Shown here: in pieces, positions 53,601-63,146 of the stretch
Layout of the letters: every line of letters starts with the position of its first letter
Position numbering within the stretch: the first letter of the stretch is position 1
Assembly: GCF_000234665.1 (NCBI RefSeq)
Contig: NC_018335.1
Span: 310,001-374,000, forward strand
DNA from: Leishmania mexicana MHOM/GT/2001/U1103
Lineage: Eukaryota > Euglenozoa > Kinetoplastea > Trypanosomatida > Trypanosomatidae
Direction of reading: 5' to 3'
Length of the DNA: 64,000 nt
Notes under the pieces: generated by a model
Told to the model about the DNA's origin: nothing
Databases searched by the model: none
What the model saw: only the letters and a program-made list of their open reading frames with translations
Made by a program: the position numbers and the translations under genes

Positions 53601-56372
53601 GTGGGGGCGCACCGGCAGCTTTACACCGCCGCTAGCCGGGCATCTGCAGGAGCGTCGAGTGGGAGGGGCGGCGGCAATCACAGCAACGTGGCAGCGGGCG
53701 GACGGGGCGCACCGCAGGGTGGGGCCACCGCTGCTGGGGTTGGAAAGTCTGGCAACGCGTCTCTGGCGCCAGGCGCCACTGCGGCGGACGGAAAGAAGCG
53801 CTGTGAGGGACCGTTGACGGCGGATGCGAAGAATGGCGCCACGTCAACCGTCCCGGACAGGGATGCCTCGGTGCCCATCTTGCGGTTTACCTCGCTCATG
53901 CTGGTGAACCTAGACTACCCAGAGGACTGCTGCGTTGGGACTGCTGGACGACTGGTGAAAGTGCGTCTGAAGCCGAATGAGAAGGGGTACCTGATTATGG
54001 CATACACAGTTGTGCCGTCGCTGATGGCGGAAAATGTGCAACGGCAGAACAGGGTCGCTGACGTGGCCGGGGGTAGGGGCTCGTTACTGCCAACGATCAC
54101 CCCGATGGACTCGCTCGCAGAGGAGGAGGGGCTCCAGCCGCCAGAGTCGCCCTCGCTGGGTAACTCATTCTCTCCCGCTGCCTCCCTGGCGCCACCGCCG
54201 CTCTTTCCTGCAGGGCGGTGGAAGCTGGTACTCCGCTCCGATGCGGAGGTGCAAACCTTCGAAACCGTTGCCCACGACTTGAATAACGTGGTGATTGTGG
54301 CTGACCTCCCTCGTGGTGAATCGCCGGTACTGTTCCGCCGCACCTGCATGATTGCGGAGACTACCCATGTTTCCATCGTCGCGGACCTGCGCGCCCCTGT
54401 TCCAATGCCGTACACGGTGCGCATCGTGCGTCTGTCGACGGCAACGGCGTCGACGTCGACGGCCACCACACCGAGAGCGTTGCGGGGGCCTAGCAACAAC
54501 ATCCTGCCTGCTGGCATGTCGGAGCCCCTCGCGGCAGATACTGGCCGCGGTGCCGCGGCTGCGTTTTCGTGCGGGAGCATGTTTGTCGTGTACGAGTCGC
54601 CACCCACAGAGCGCCGCCTCTTTGTCGCCGACGTTCTTCTCAGTGCTGCGGCCGACACAAGCTTGGTGAAGGGGGGTAAAGGGCCTGCCACGTCGAGTTC
54701 GACAGGGGGAGGAATGACGGCCTACGTTTTTGAGGCCACCGTGTCCGAGGCGGACGCTGCGGCGTGGAACGAGCGTTGTTGCCGGAGCCAAGAGGACGCG
54801 TTTCTGCAATACCGCGACGCTGCGGAAGAGCAGGCCTCCGCTTCAAACGAGCGCGACCTGGCCGAGTACCAGCGGGACCCTGTTGCCTTTGCGCAGCGCA
54901 AGAGGGAGGCCTCCGCTCAGCGCCGACAATTTACCACGGAGGCTGCTGAGAAGGCCATACCGCGCCCCACGACGATAGCGCGGAAGCGTAGCGGCATGAC
55001 GCGGCGACAGAGCCATCACCTGTCCGCGGGGCTGGAAAACCTTCCGAAGGACTCGCTTCGTCGCCGCTCATCGTGTGCGCAGCCAGAAACGGAGCAGGAG
55101 GGGGATATTCAACAGAACCTCGACAATGTAGACCCCAACACAACCGTACGCATGAGTGTTCACCTGAGCTTCTCCATCTCGCGCGCAGACGTGAAGGCAG
55201 AGACGCCCGTGCCAGACGCTCTCGCGGAGCTCCGCAAGCACATGAGGGAGACGGTGTCGTGGTTGCAGGAGTGGAATGAGCCTGGCTCCGTTGGTGGGGA
55301 GTCGGCGGCTGCGGCCTGCAGCGTGACCCCCATGGGAGCCGCCACCTCGTCGGCCGGAAAATCGGCGGCACAGCGGGGTCAGCGCGATGCGGCCGCCGCG
55401 GCTGCCACTGTGGAGGATGCCTTGCGGGCCGAGGCTGCCCGGCAGAGCCGCATTGAATACCTGCGCAATCCAAAGCACCTCTTCGTCCCCTCCTTCGATT
55501 CAGAGTACAACACGGACGGTGCAGAAACGCCCACCATCACCTCCTCCGCCTCCTTCGTGCATCGAGCGAAGCACGACGCCAGCGGCAACAGTAGCGGAAC
55601 CGGGGCTGCTCACTCAGCAGCAACCGGCGGCACCCAAGGCGCGCGCTCCTATCGCAGGGAGCCGTCCCAGGCGAGCGTAGGGACGTCTGCGAGTCTCTCG
55701 GACGAACCTCAGTCGCCGTGCGCGCCACCAGTGCTGATGCAAGATGGACCTGCCACGCAGTTTCGCTACGCGGCCCCGCTGCAGCAGTCGCAGCACTGCA
55801 TCGAGCTCCTGCCCCTGCGAAGCTGGGAAGAGTCTCCGAGCGTTTCCAGTCAAGGTAAGGATGGCGCTGGTGGTACTGGCCCCGCTGGGGCTGCGGCGAG
55901 CATCCGTGCCAAGCGGCTGAAGAGCTCAGGCTCAGCGTCTGGGGCCTTGTCTGCACCAGCTCGCCCGCACGTTAACGGACCGGTGATGACGAGCGGCACC
56001 TCTCCACGATTTTCTGCGGAGGTGGCGCCAAGCGGCCTCCCTACCTCAGCTGCCTCCGCCGCATGCACCCTGTCTTGCCCGCTCACAGCCGCCGAGCGCG
56101 AGACGATCCTTCTGCCCTTGCGCCGACCCCTGACCGAGGCGTCGGAGAGCTGGGACCTCGCTCTCAGCCAGGCACGCGTTGCGAAGAGTGAGAGTCAGGC
56201 GCAGCTCAGAAGCAGCTTCCACGCGTACTATGAGGCGATGGTGGAGCAGAGGGCGGTGAGCGGCGACATGAGTGGCACAGCTGTTCCGATTGTGTACCAC
56301 TCCCTGCTGGGGCTCAAGGAGGAAGAGCTCGGGGTGTCACTCAGGTCTACGAAGCCGCTTGCTTTTACGTAG
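50700..56372 (+). CDS. Calpain-family protein with androglobin-like architecture
   Basis: An 1890-aa multidomain protein. Residues ~315-430 are calpain-like: GWYLWELVYPHAPGT, NPFGKYAVKLFVDGAYRKVLVDD, then KELWPCLIAKAVLKALG (Trp378). The calpain cysteine box ('GDCW') is absent and no clear His/Asn pair is seen, so peptidase activity is unlikely. A later segment, CWLTLEEFMSCMDTIIVWRKL (~679-700), plus beta-rich stretches (SWLSVGLPD; GVLCSTVLYFRPGVHLI, ~865-890), follow the order I recall for androglobin, a cilium/sperm-flagellum-linked calpain-like protein. No globin fold or IQ motif is evident. A charged helical region starts near 1350 (AAWNERCCRSQEDAFLQYRDA). Ser/Ala/Gly-rich disordered linkers fill the rest. 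Trypanosomatids have many calpain-like proteins, several cytoskeletal. Start: first ATG after the acceptor. Confidence 0.8.
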   Translation: MPSKASSVPSRTAFPVACSSFVNSRFCSLPLWDDAQVAQENWGGPLAVPVPSGGGDGGKEAKQSLSRPKPLTGGRNVSTCAAEMHFEDEATRHSVEVFIASLRPPLQSDPAAGEVCDRSSPDEVTWLRPAEVFSPFRPVVHRNVTPFVNPYATAEGLVPVDAKAEEARCQELLSAAACNANSSTGHRKSAGLARQSDVATPEQQAFHLLYPETISVLDTFSHEERELWSNCTPTESVRRYRALPTLMQPYDGALIAGCAETPAQACESRYSTSLRHKLKQAEQLAALTKAPPFLMSAFNSALLAVEQAQRYVPEGWYLWELVYPHAPGTCHPVYNPFGKYAVKLFVDGAYRKVLVDDCLPVDVLGRPLLSTTSRKELWPCLIAKAVLKALGAVSGVQALTSSPELIVATLLGNWVPQYLSPRHNTVSATALLLLYQRQLTQLESLAEPFVKESIECASRHGGADGTGDVTGKDGRNSMRGQRVSVAAAPQKRTPPTGAGKPSVRQRQSSRSSRVSGDDKEEEGTLKPLRATEYCEPVIDEPLPEQPIYVCSLHAPPADALMSEAGRTARGGYGSGPQLYTIHAMRPFRNTVALLLHTTPRTCLSEGIFEEDKDADDVSALHDWSSRTAKRGVHAASAVKPPRGLDDLATVDVVGAQGDPTPITDMVVMDHDRAASVTSCWLTLEEFMSCMDTIIVWRKLSGRYTNAVSVSGESLLRYQGHVTAAGDNGPSESSSSAASRKKSPPARCAETSTTAAAASGVTTQPPAPSRPSSMWWKLTAEKAVEAVAIVSCPALTEADGCGTLAEKVPLTMAPLSHSWLSVGLPDKVASGGESLESAEAQLQRRVHFHNVQWDRAEPLNHIGSLTYANGVLCSTVLYFRPGVHLIRVDLHHVQAADKISFLSDAEMDVQLDLSHDANRDGFACVTDAGVYPAVQSCDTENVWLKRVFSLAAPTCVTLQLSTLDSTEDVGAHRQLYTAASRASAGASSGRGGGNHSNVAAGGRGAPQGGATAAGVGKSGNASLAPGATAADGKKRCEGPLTADAKNGATSTVPDRDASVPILRFTSLMLVNLDYPEDCCVGTAGRLVKVRLKPNEKGYLIMAYTVVPSLMAENVQRQNRVADVAGGRGSLLPTITPMDSLAEEEGLQPPESPSLGNSFSPAASLAPPPLFPAGRWKLVLRSDAEVQTFETVAHDLNNVVIVADLPRGESPVLFRRTCMIAETTHVSIVADLRAPVPMPYTVRIVRLSTATASTSTATTPRALRGPSNNILPAGMSEPLAADTGRGAAAAFSCGSMFVVYESPPTERRLFVADVLLSAAADTSLVKGGKGPATSSSTGGGMTAYVFEATVSEADAAAWNERCCRSQEDAFLQYRDAAEEQASASNERDLAEYQRDPVAFAQRKREASAQRRQFTTEAAEKAIPRPTTIARKRSGMTRRQSHHLSAGLENLPKDSLRRRSSCAQPETEQEGDIQQNLDNVDPNTTVRMSVHLSFSISRADVKAETPVPDALAELRKHMRETVSWLQEWNEPGSVGGESAAAACSVTPMGAATSSAGKSAAQRGQRDAAAAAATVEDALRAEAARQSRIEYLRNPKHLFVPSFDSEYNTDGAETPTITSSASFVHRAKHDASGNSSGTGAAHSAATGGTQGARSYRREPSQASVGTSASLSDEPQSPCAPPVLMQDGPATQFRYAAPLQQSQHCIELLPLRSWEESPSVSSQGKDGAGGTGPAGAAASIRAKRLKSSGSASGALSAPARPHVNGPVMTSGTSPRFSAEVAPSGLPTSAASAACTLSCPLTAAERETILLPLRRPLTEASESWDLALSQARVAKSESQAQLRSSFHAYYEAMVEQRAVSGDMSGTAVPIVYHSLLGLKEEELGVSLRSTKPLAFT

Positions 56373-58702
56373 GTCTATTGTTCTGCTTGCGGGGTTCTTG
56401 TCGAGCACCGACCCTCCCCCTCCGTTGTGCTCATCGGTAGACGCAACCAGCGGTGAACTCAGTGGTACGCTTATCCCGCTCTCCTTCATCCCACCCACCC
56501 CCTCTCTCTTGCCCTGGGGCAGCGTGTACATGTGGGCGTTTCCGTGGAGTCCGCTTCGCTCATCGACTTCACGCTTTTCTCTTCATTTATGTACAAGAGC
56601 ATCTTTTTGTTTCACATGCTCGGCGCTGCGTGATACACGCGTGCTTTTGCGTCTCCCTCTTTCATGCCTCCTTTTCGCGCGCGCACACGGCGTCTGAAAG
56701 GCTGCACGTCTGTCTTGCAGCGTCTCTCCTTTGATCCATCGATGTACTCGGGCGTTTCCCTCTGCCTCCCCTCTCTGCTGCGCTGAAATGTACGCGGAGG
56801 CTTTTTGAATGGGAGCGGCTCTGCGCGTGTATGGCGGAGTGACGAGACGGCGGGGCGGGGGGAGGAGGGAGGAATCGCGGGAGAGATCCGTTCGCTCTCG
56901 AGCGGTGTCCTTGGCAACACTTTTCCAAAAGGAAAACGAAACCGTTTGACTGAAGCAGCACGCATGCAGCAGAGAGGGCTCCATCTCGGCTGGTGCTCAT
57001 GCACATGGGTGCGTTGCGATTGCCACCGCCAGCGTTATCTGACCGTTTTCCGGACCAAGCGACGTGAGCATCACCGCCCTAACGGCACGCCCGTTGCATC
57101 CTTCGTCTTCACCGAGGAAGCGGGCAAGCACACACGCGTGGACCTCTGGTGCTGCGCATGCGCATTGGATGCCCACGCACACGCAGAGGGCCGTGTACTT
57201 CCCTTCCTCTTGGTGAAGGTCCCGCGTTCCTTCACTGGCAGCACCGTCCTTCGCACTCCCTGAAAGTGTCTCCTCTCCTCTTCCCGTCCTTTTTCCCTCT
57301 CGCACAATATTCACTCCATCGTCACGTTCCGCGACTACTCGCGTGTGCAAACACACACGCACGGTGAATCTCCGTCACTCATCCGTCACACTCGCACATC
57401 ACACGTGCATATACGCCTACACTCGTGTGCCCGGGGGGGGTCTGCAGACTTTGCACCTCACAAACCATTACTTCCATACTTCTCTTTTTTTTTGCTTCTA
57501 GTCTCTTGTTGTATCAAGCAAAGACGTGTGTACGCGCGTGCTGACTGGCCCCACTCCCCTCACTCCTTTTTGGTCACTCTTGACCCATTTCTCTCTCTCT
57601 GTCTGTCACTTCCTCTCTCTTTACTTCCGAGCGCATCTCTTACTTCTTTGTTCTTCTCCCCGCTTTCGTATTGTCCTGTTAGCATTCCGTTTCCTTTTCT
57701 CGCCCACCTGCGCCGTCCCCCCGCCCCCGCTCACCACCTACTCATTCTCTGTTTCCAAGTTTCTCGTTGTGCTTTGATGTGTGTGTGTGTGCGTGTGTCT
57801 GTCTGTCTGTCTGCCAGTCTTTTTTTTTCGGTGTGCTCTTTTTCAGCGTGGAAGTGCATCCTGAGCTGTTTGTACTGCGCACATCGACAACTCTGAACGT
57901 AGAACAGAAAGGAGGCGGCGTAGGTTGTTTACTCTTGTGCTTGAACCGCTGTTTTTTTGTGTGTTGTTGTTGTTTGGTCTTGCTCCCTCTTCCTCCTTCT
58001 CCCCTCCGTCCCGCTCTCTGCATGCTCTCTATCTTGATTGTCGACTTCATCGTGCCTTTCACCCCGTGTGACGGCTCTTGATCCCCCTCGACGTTTCATA
58101 ATCACCACCCATCTGCCCTCCTCGACTCGTGCACCTCACGGCTGCACTTCGCCTTTTCCCTCCCTCTACCAGGCGGCGCGCATCCTTCCTGGCCCTGATC
58201 GAGTCACCCCGCACAACTGGTGTGTGTGTGTGTGCTATTTCAAGGGCGATTCATCGCAGAGCGGGTAAGCCCTTGCGCAGCATCGGCAAGGTTAGAAAAA
58301 CAACGAGCCAGTTACAAGAGCAAAGTTGTAGATACAACTCCAGCGGCAGGGGATATCTAAACTCCAGACGAAAACGAAAGGACAGCTGCGCCAGCGCTTC
58401 CTGACGTGCGGGTATCGGTGTGCCGAAGCTCCTGTTGCGAGTACATAACGGCGAAAACAAAAAAAAACAATATTGGGAATACAGAGACCTGTCGCGTACG
58501 CCCACCCCCTCCCTCTCTCTCCGACTCCAGTCGTTTAGACTGATCCACAACCGAAAGGGACACTGACAGCGGCGGGCGCTTGTGTGGTTATCGCTGACGT
58601 CCCTTTTTTTTGTTTCGCGCACCCCCTGTGCCCACGTTTCTGCGGGTTGTGTCTGCATTGCTATAGCCCTCGCTCGCACGGGTACGTGCAAGCACGTGGT
58701 AC

Positions 58703-58718
58703 ATATATATATATATAT
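58703..58718. repeat. (TA)n microsatellite
   Basis: Eight AT units in the long spacer upstream of the RRM/RING-like gene. Confidence 0.9.
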
Positions 58719-59257
58719 GAATCTGTGTTCTTAGTTTTCTGTGGTGCTCTGCTTCCGTCGTTCTTACCGTCTTTCTCCTCTAAACGCATTAGCATTTTTA
58801 TTTGCACTTGTCGCCATTCCCCTCCTCTCTGTGCGCGTCTACGTCTCTATCCCCCTCCTGTCCTCCTCTCCTTTCGGTTGCTTGCTGTGGTGTCTGTCGT
58901 GTCTCTCCATCTCTTATACACATTCTACGTCATTTCGTTGGGCCTTTTTCTTTCTAACATTTTTTTGTGTGTCTTTACTTTTGAATTTTTTTTTCCTGCG
59001 CGCGTGTGTTTGGGGTTTTCGTGTTAGAGAAAAAGAAAGAGGCGGGTTTCACGTGGCAGGCTCGAACAGTTTCACAGACACTTCAAGGAAACTACCCAAC
59101 GCGTCGTGAACAGAGAAGCCTCTTTCTGCTTCATCCCTGCCCCACCAATTCTCTTCTATTTGTCTCCTTGCACGTGTGACTCTGCCTGTCGTTCGATTGT
59201 TGGTGTCACAGTGTAGTTTCCGTCTTTTGCTGCGCGCGTGTCTCGTCACTAGAAAGG

Positions 59258-59274
59258 ATATATATATATATATA
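59258..59274. repeat. (TA)n microsatellite
   Basis: Eight AT units, about 540 bases after the previous TA tract in the same spacer. Confidence 0.9.
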
Positions 59275-60483
59275 AGTCTTACGTACCCACACACACACAT
59301 ACATGCATACCCTACATACATACAAACCCTCTCTTGTCTACATTTTTGGCAGTTAGGTGGCGTTTTCTTTTTTTTTTTTCGCTTGTTTGTTTGCACGGCT
59401 GTGCTGATTTTGTATCATTTTTATTTTTCCAAGCTCACGTTGGTGCCTCCCTCTCCTCCGCGTGCGTCAGTGTCGTTTCTTTCTCGTCTTCCCCGCCCCC
59501 CATCCCCATCCCCATCTCCCTTTTCCTTTTCCTGTTTTTTTTTGTTTGTTGCGTGCAGTCTTCGCATCAGGCTTCGTTTTTTTTTTTCACGTTATCACCG
59601 TTTTGCTGTGTGTCTGCGTATCGTCGGTGCTGTCTTTCGGTTCCTTCCTCATTGCTAAAATTTCTCCTTACCATTGTTGTTGGTGTGCGTGCGTGCGTGT
59701 GTGTGTGAATCAGTTTTGCTTGCGTACCTCCGCCTTCTCCGTCTCCGTCTCCCACACCCATTCCCTCAAAAAGTGCATTTCGTCTCACCTCAACGATACA
59801 CCCCATTCTCTGTGTTTCTTTCGTTATTATTATTTCGACTCTTCCTGTTGCTTCGTCGCTGCACGCACATTGGTGTATTTACGATTTTTTGTTGTTGTTT
59901 CGCTTTCACGTCTTCGTCCTGCTACAAACTCTTCGTGTCACTCTTCCTGTTCTCGTTGTTGACAGCAGCTTCTTAGCCCTCTGACGCACAGGAACTGTCT
60001 GTACGCCTGCGTTGAATGGAAATTGCTCAACCTCCTCTTTTCCGCTTCTTGGAACATAGGCAGGCAAGAGCAAACAAGAGCTGTGCAGTGTAAGCAGAAG
60101 CACTGCCTAGCACGTACAAAGGTGCTGTCCTCGCGCTTATCCATGGCCCCCTTCCCCTCCACCTCCCTCTGTTGACACTCGCACTTACACTCGCACACAC
60201 CCACACACACACATACATACATACGCATACACACAAGCTTGAACGTGACTGACCTTCTAAGTTTTTTTCTTCTGTTCACTCTGCTTTCTTGTTGTTCTCA
60301 GAGAGATTTGCTCACAGTACTTGTCGTGGTGGTGGTTCCTCTCGCAGAAATTCTGCCACTGCGTGAATCTTGCTTGGCGCCTTTGTTGTTGTGTTGTTTT
60401 GCCTCCAAACGCCTGTAGTCGTTTACGGCTTTTGTGAGTCTCTGCGCCCTTTTTTTAACGCGCGCCTGGCACACACGCCCACG

Positions 60484-60529
60484 CCTCTCTTTCTGCCCCT
60501 TTCCCCCTCCTCTTTCCCGTTGAGCGCAG
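60484..60529 (+). promoter_or_regulatory. Predicted SL trans-splice acceptor, RRM/RING-like gene
   Basis: A dense pyrimidine tract ends with GCGCAG at 60524-60529, 161 bases before the ATG at 60691. The frame is open through this UTR but lacks an ATG. Confidence 0.5.
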
Positions 60530-60690
60530 TCACCAGACTCACCTCTTCGTTATCACCACTACACGAGACGTACGCGTCAGCACCCCTCACGTGCGTGTTG
60601 CATCAAGAGAACGAAGGCGCGCGAGACAGCACACACCTGAAACCCAGCGACGTAAACAACGTGCTTTTTGATCCTGGTCTGATTATCCCC

Positions 60691-62367
60691 ATGAACGCCA
60701 TGGACGAGGCTTCCGACGATGAGCTTCGCACCAATGCGCTCAACGACCCTGGCCTCTTTTTGGACATTGAGGACGATGACGAGGATGTGGTGCTGTCGGC
60801 CGGGCTGCCGACACCCTCAGTCGTATTCCAGCGTCAGCAGCAGCCGCAGCAGAATGCGACGTCAGCGACCGCAGGCGGGATATTCAACGGTGTACCGAAG
60901 CTGGACGTCACGGCGTTAACCAGCTTTCCGGTTGACTCCAATCAGCATCCTATCGCGGGGTTCATGGCACCAGCCACGTCGAACTCGCCGATATCCTTCT
61001 CGCGCGAACCTGGCGTGGATCACACCACCGGCAACGCTTACATGATGGGGGCGGCGCCCTCGTCGAGCCCGGCATCGTCGCCGCAGAATACATCGCAGAG
61101 CTTCTCGTCCTTGAACGTGTACGCCAGCATCGCAAATCCGCCGCTCTGCGCGCGCTCACTGCCATTCCGCGACTTCTTGAACCAGAAGTCGGTGCCGCCG
61201 CACATTGAGAAGGAGGAATCCACTGGTATCTTCGTGGGCCAGCTGCCCAGTAGCTATGCCGAAGACGACATCGAGGCCCTCTTGAAGGCGATTGGACATG
61301 AGCGCGGTAAGATAGTGCAAGTACGCGACGTCAAGTGCCATAACCGTGACCGCACCTGTGCGTTCATCATGATCAACGCGAGCGCCCTCGTGGCGATCTT
61401 GGAGTTCACCAAGCGCGTGCTGTGCGATATCAACTGCGTTTGGATTGTCGAGCACAACCAGGCCGCCCAGCTGCCCCTGTTCATTCAACAGATGCCTCGC
61501 GAGCAGCTACGTGGAGTGCCGAAGGCTGCACTGGTGCTCGAGAAGCTGACGCCGCAGTCGAAATCGCGGCACTCGAACCACAAGTCCAACGTGGCCACAA
61601 GCCCCAACACCGGGTATACTGCGATTCAAACCAGGATACTAAGCCCCATGCAGCACAGTATACCCGGTGTGAGCATGCTCTCCCACCCAGTATTCCTCCA
61701 GCAGCAGGGGGTTGGCGCTTCTCCTGCCGCCGTCGTCGCCGGCCATCTTGACGTGTCGGCGCTTCAGGCCACATCTCCTTTTGGCAGCTCCAACTACGTC
61801 CAGGCAGCTAATGTGAACGGTCTGCCGCAGCTCTTCGGCAGCAGCAGGTTTCAGCCTGGCACGCCGGCGGGCACATTCTTCGCTCCCGGTGGTGTCACTC
61901 CCTGCTCGAACTCCGTCTATACGATGCAGTTAGGCAACAGCGGCATCGCCAACATCGAGGTCGCGAACCAAATGATGCTCGCCGCCTCGCGTTCGTGCGG
62001 CGAGTTCCCAAACTATCAGCTCAACATGTTCCCGACCTCTCCGTCGACCAAGGAGACGAGCGCACCGCCTCCAAAGCCGACCACAGTTACGCTGCAGCCA
62101 GCCCTCCAGTCTGAGCATTGCAGCTGTGGGCGAATGCTGCTGCTTTCTCAGTACCCGGAACAGGGTACATGCGCCAAGTGCCAGTGCGTCATCTCGCCAA
62201 ATGATGTCGCCTACTGGTGTGTGTCGGGCCACATTGCCGTATGCGCAAACTGCGCGATCAAGTCCAACAAGCCTCATAGCGGAGACGACATGTCGGGGCG
62301 GCGCATGTCCGCGGACACAAAGTCGCAACGCATGGACGCAGGTGTTACGAACCGCGATATTAATTAA
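60691..62367 (+). CDS. RRM RNA-binding protein with C-terminal RING-like zinc module
   Basis: A 558-aa protein with one RRM at ~178-258 (GIFVGQLPSSYAEDDIEALL as RNP2 and helix 1; RTCAFIMINA as RNP1). The N-terminus is acidic (EDDDEDVV), and long Ser/Asn/Gln/Pro-rich low-complexity regions flank the RRM. The last ~80 residues hold a Cys/His cluster: Cys477-x-Cys479, Cys494-x2-Cys497 (with Cys499), Cys510-x3-His514 and Cys518-x2-Cys521. The spacing could bind two zinc ions in a cross-brace, RING-like manner. Kinetoplastids rely heavily on RNA-binding proteins for gene regulation; this is probably a cytoplasmic mRNA regulator, but ubiquitin-ligase activity is only a possibility. A second ATG at 60700 is an alternative start. 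Its 3' UTR probably contains the long repeat at 63147. Confidence 0.85.
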   Translation: MNAMDEASDDELRTNALNDPGLFLDIEDDDEDVVLSAGLPTPSVVFQRQQQPQQNATSATAGGIFNGVPKLDVTALTSFPVDSNQHPIAGFMAPATSNSPISFSREPGVDHTTGNAYMMGAAPSSSPASSPQNTSQSFSSLNVYASIANPPLCARSLPFRDFLNQKSVPPHIEKEESTGIFVGQLPSSYAEDDIEALLKAIGHERGKIVQVRDVKCHNRDRTCAFIMINASALVAILEFTKRVLCDINCVWIVEHNQAAQLPLFIQQMPREQLRGVPKAALVLEKLTPQSKSRHSNHKSNVATSPNTGYTAIQTRILSPMQHSIPGVSMLSHPVFLQQQGVGASPAAVVAGHLDVSALQATSPFGSSNYVQAANVNGLPQLFGSSRFQPGTPAGTFFAPGGVTPCSNSVYTMQLGNSGIANIEVANQMMLAASRSCGEFPNYQLNMFPTSPSTKETSAPPPKPTTVTLQPALQSEHCSCGRMLLLSQYPEQGTCAKCQCVISPNDVAYWCVSGHIAVCANCAIKSNKPHSGDDMSGRRMSADTKSQRMDAGVTNRDIN

Positions 62368-63146
62368 ACACCTTGTCAGAACTTCTCCACAACACGGCGC
62401 ATCTGTACTGGTGTTGAGTGCGATGCGGCGGGCGGGGGGGGTGTCGCACAAGCTTGCTTCGTGAGATGCTCATGCGTACGTCTGCAAGCATTCTGTGCTA
62501 AACGTGAATCGGCGTCTTTGTGTCCCCTGTCTAATGTCACAGCACCCCACTCCCTCCGTCTCGTCTAACGAGCCACTCATACGGAGAGATTTCCTCAGGT
62601 ATCTAGGTCACCTTCATATGGTGCCGCGTTGCTCCCTGCTCTCCTCATCACTGCACGTACATGGGAGAGACCTCGTGTTTATTTCTCGTCTCTTCTCCAT
62701 GACCCTTGCCTCGCGGGTGTCGTGGGGGCACACTACCGCGTATGTGCAGCCTTTTTGTAACGGATTCACACACACACACACACGGAGAGACTCTTCCATT
62801 GCTTCCTTCTGTCTGTACATTTCTGCCCCTTCTCCTTGCGCCGCTGCCTCGTGTATTCCTTTCCTTCCTGCCGCTGCGTTACCTTCTCCAATGCGTGTAT
62901 TCGTGACTTCTTCCTTTTTTCCTTGTATCTACGCCTTCTCTTGAACTCTGTTGTTTCGTAGGTGTGGCATTTCTTCCTGGTCCTAGCGAGCCCAGTCGAA
63001 CAAGACCACCGGAACGATTTTTATCCGTCGCCTTCGCTGGCATAAACGTCCTTTCCACATTTCCCCTCCTAACTTGTTCCATGGAACTACAGTCCCGCTT
63101 TGCGAAGCTGCCTTGCTCCCTCTGGACAGACGGCGCCAGACTGGCA
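62368..63146. other. 3' UTR / spacer before repeat copy 2
   Basis: UTR-like sequence after the RRM/RING-like gene: a G-run near 62431, a CA repeat near 62768-62782 and T/C-rich tracts. No gene is seen. Confidence 0.55.

Larger units (their letters stand above)
56373..60690. other. Long intergenic spacer (4.3 kb)
   Basis: No convincing gene. A less T/C-biased patch at ~56960-57265 includes a 99-codon frame from ATG 56964 with no recognisable domain; it was not called. The rest is T/C-rich with TA tracts (58703-58718, 59258-59274), CA/GT repeats and T-runs. An A-rich, more purine-rich patch lies at ~58260-58480. Confidence 0.5.

Noticed and set aside
56964..57263. 99-codon + frame after the calpain-like gene
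   Set aside because: It has an ATG and fairly balanced composition but no domain, is Cys/His/Arg-rich in a way that follows CA/GT-rich DNA, and lies in a likely 3' UTR.
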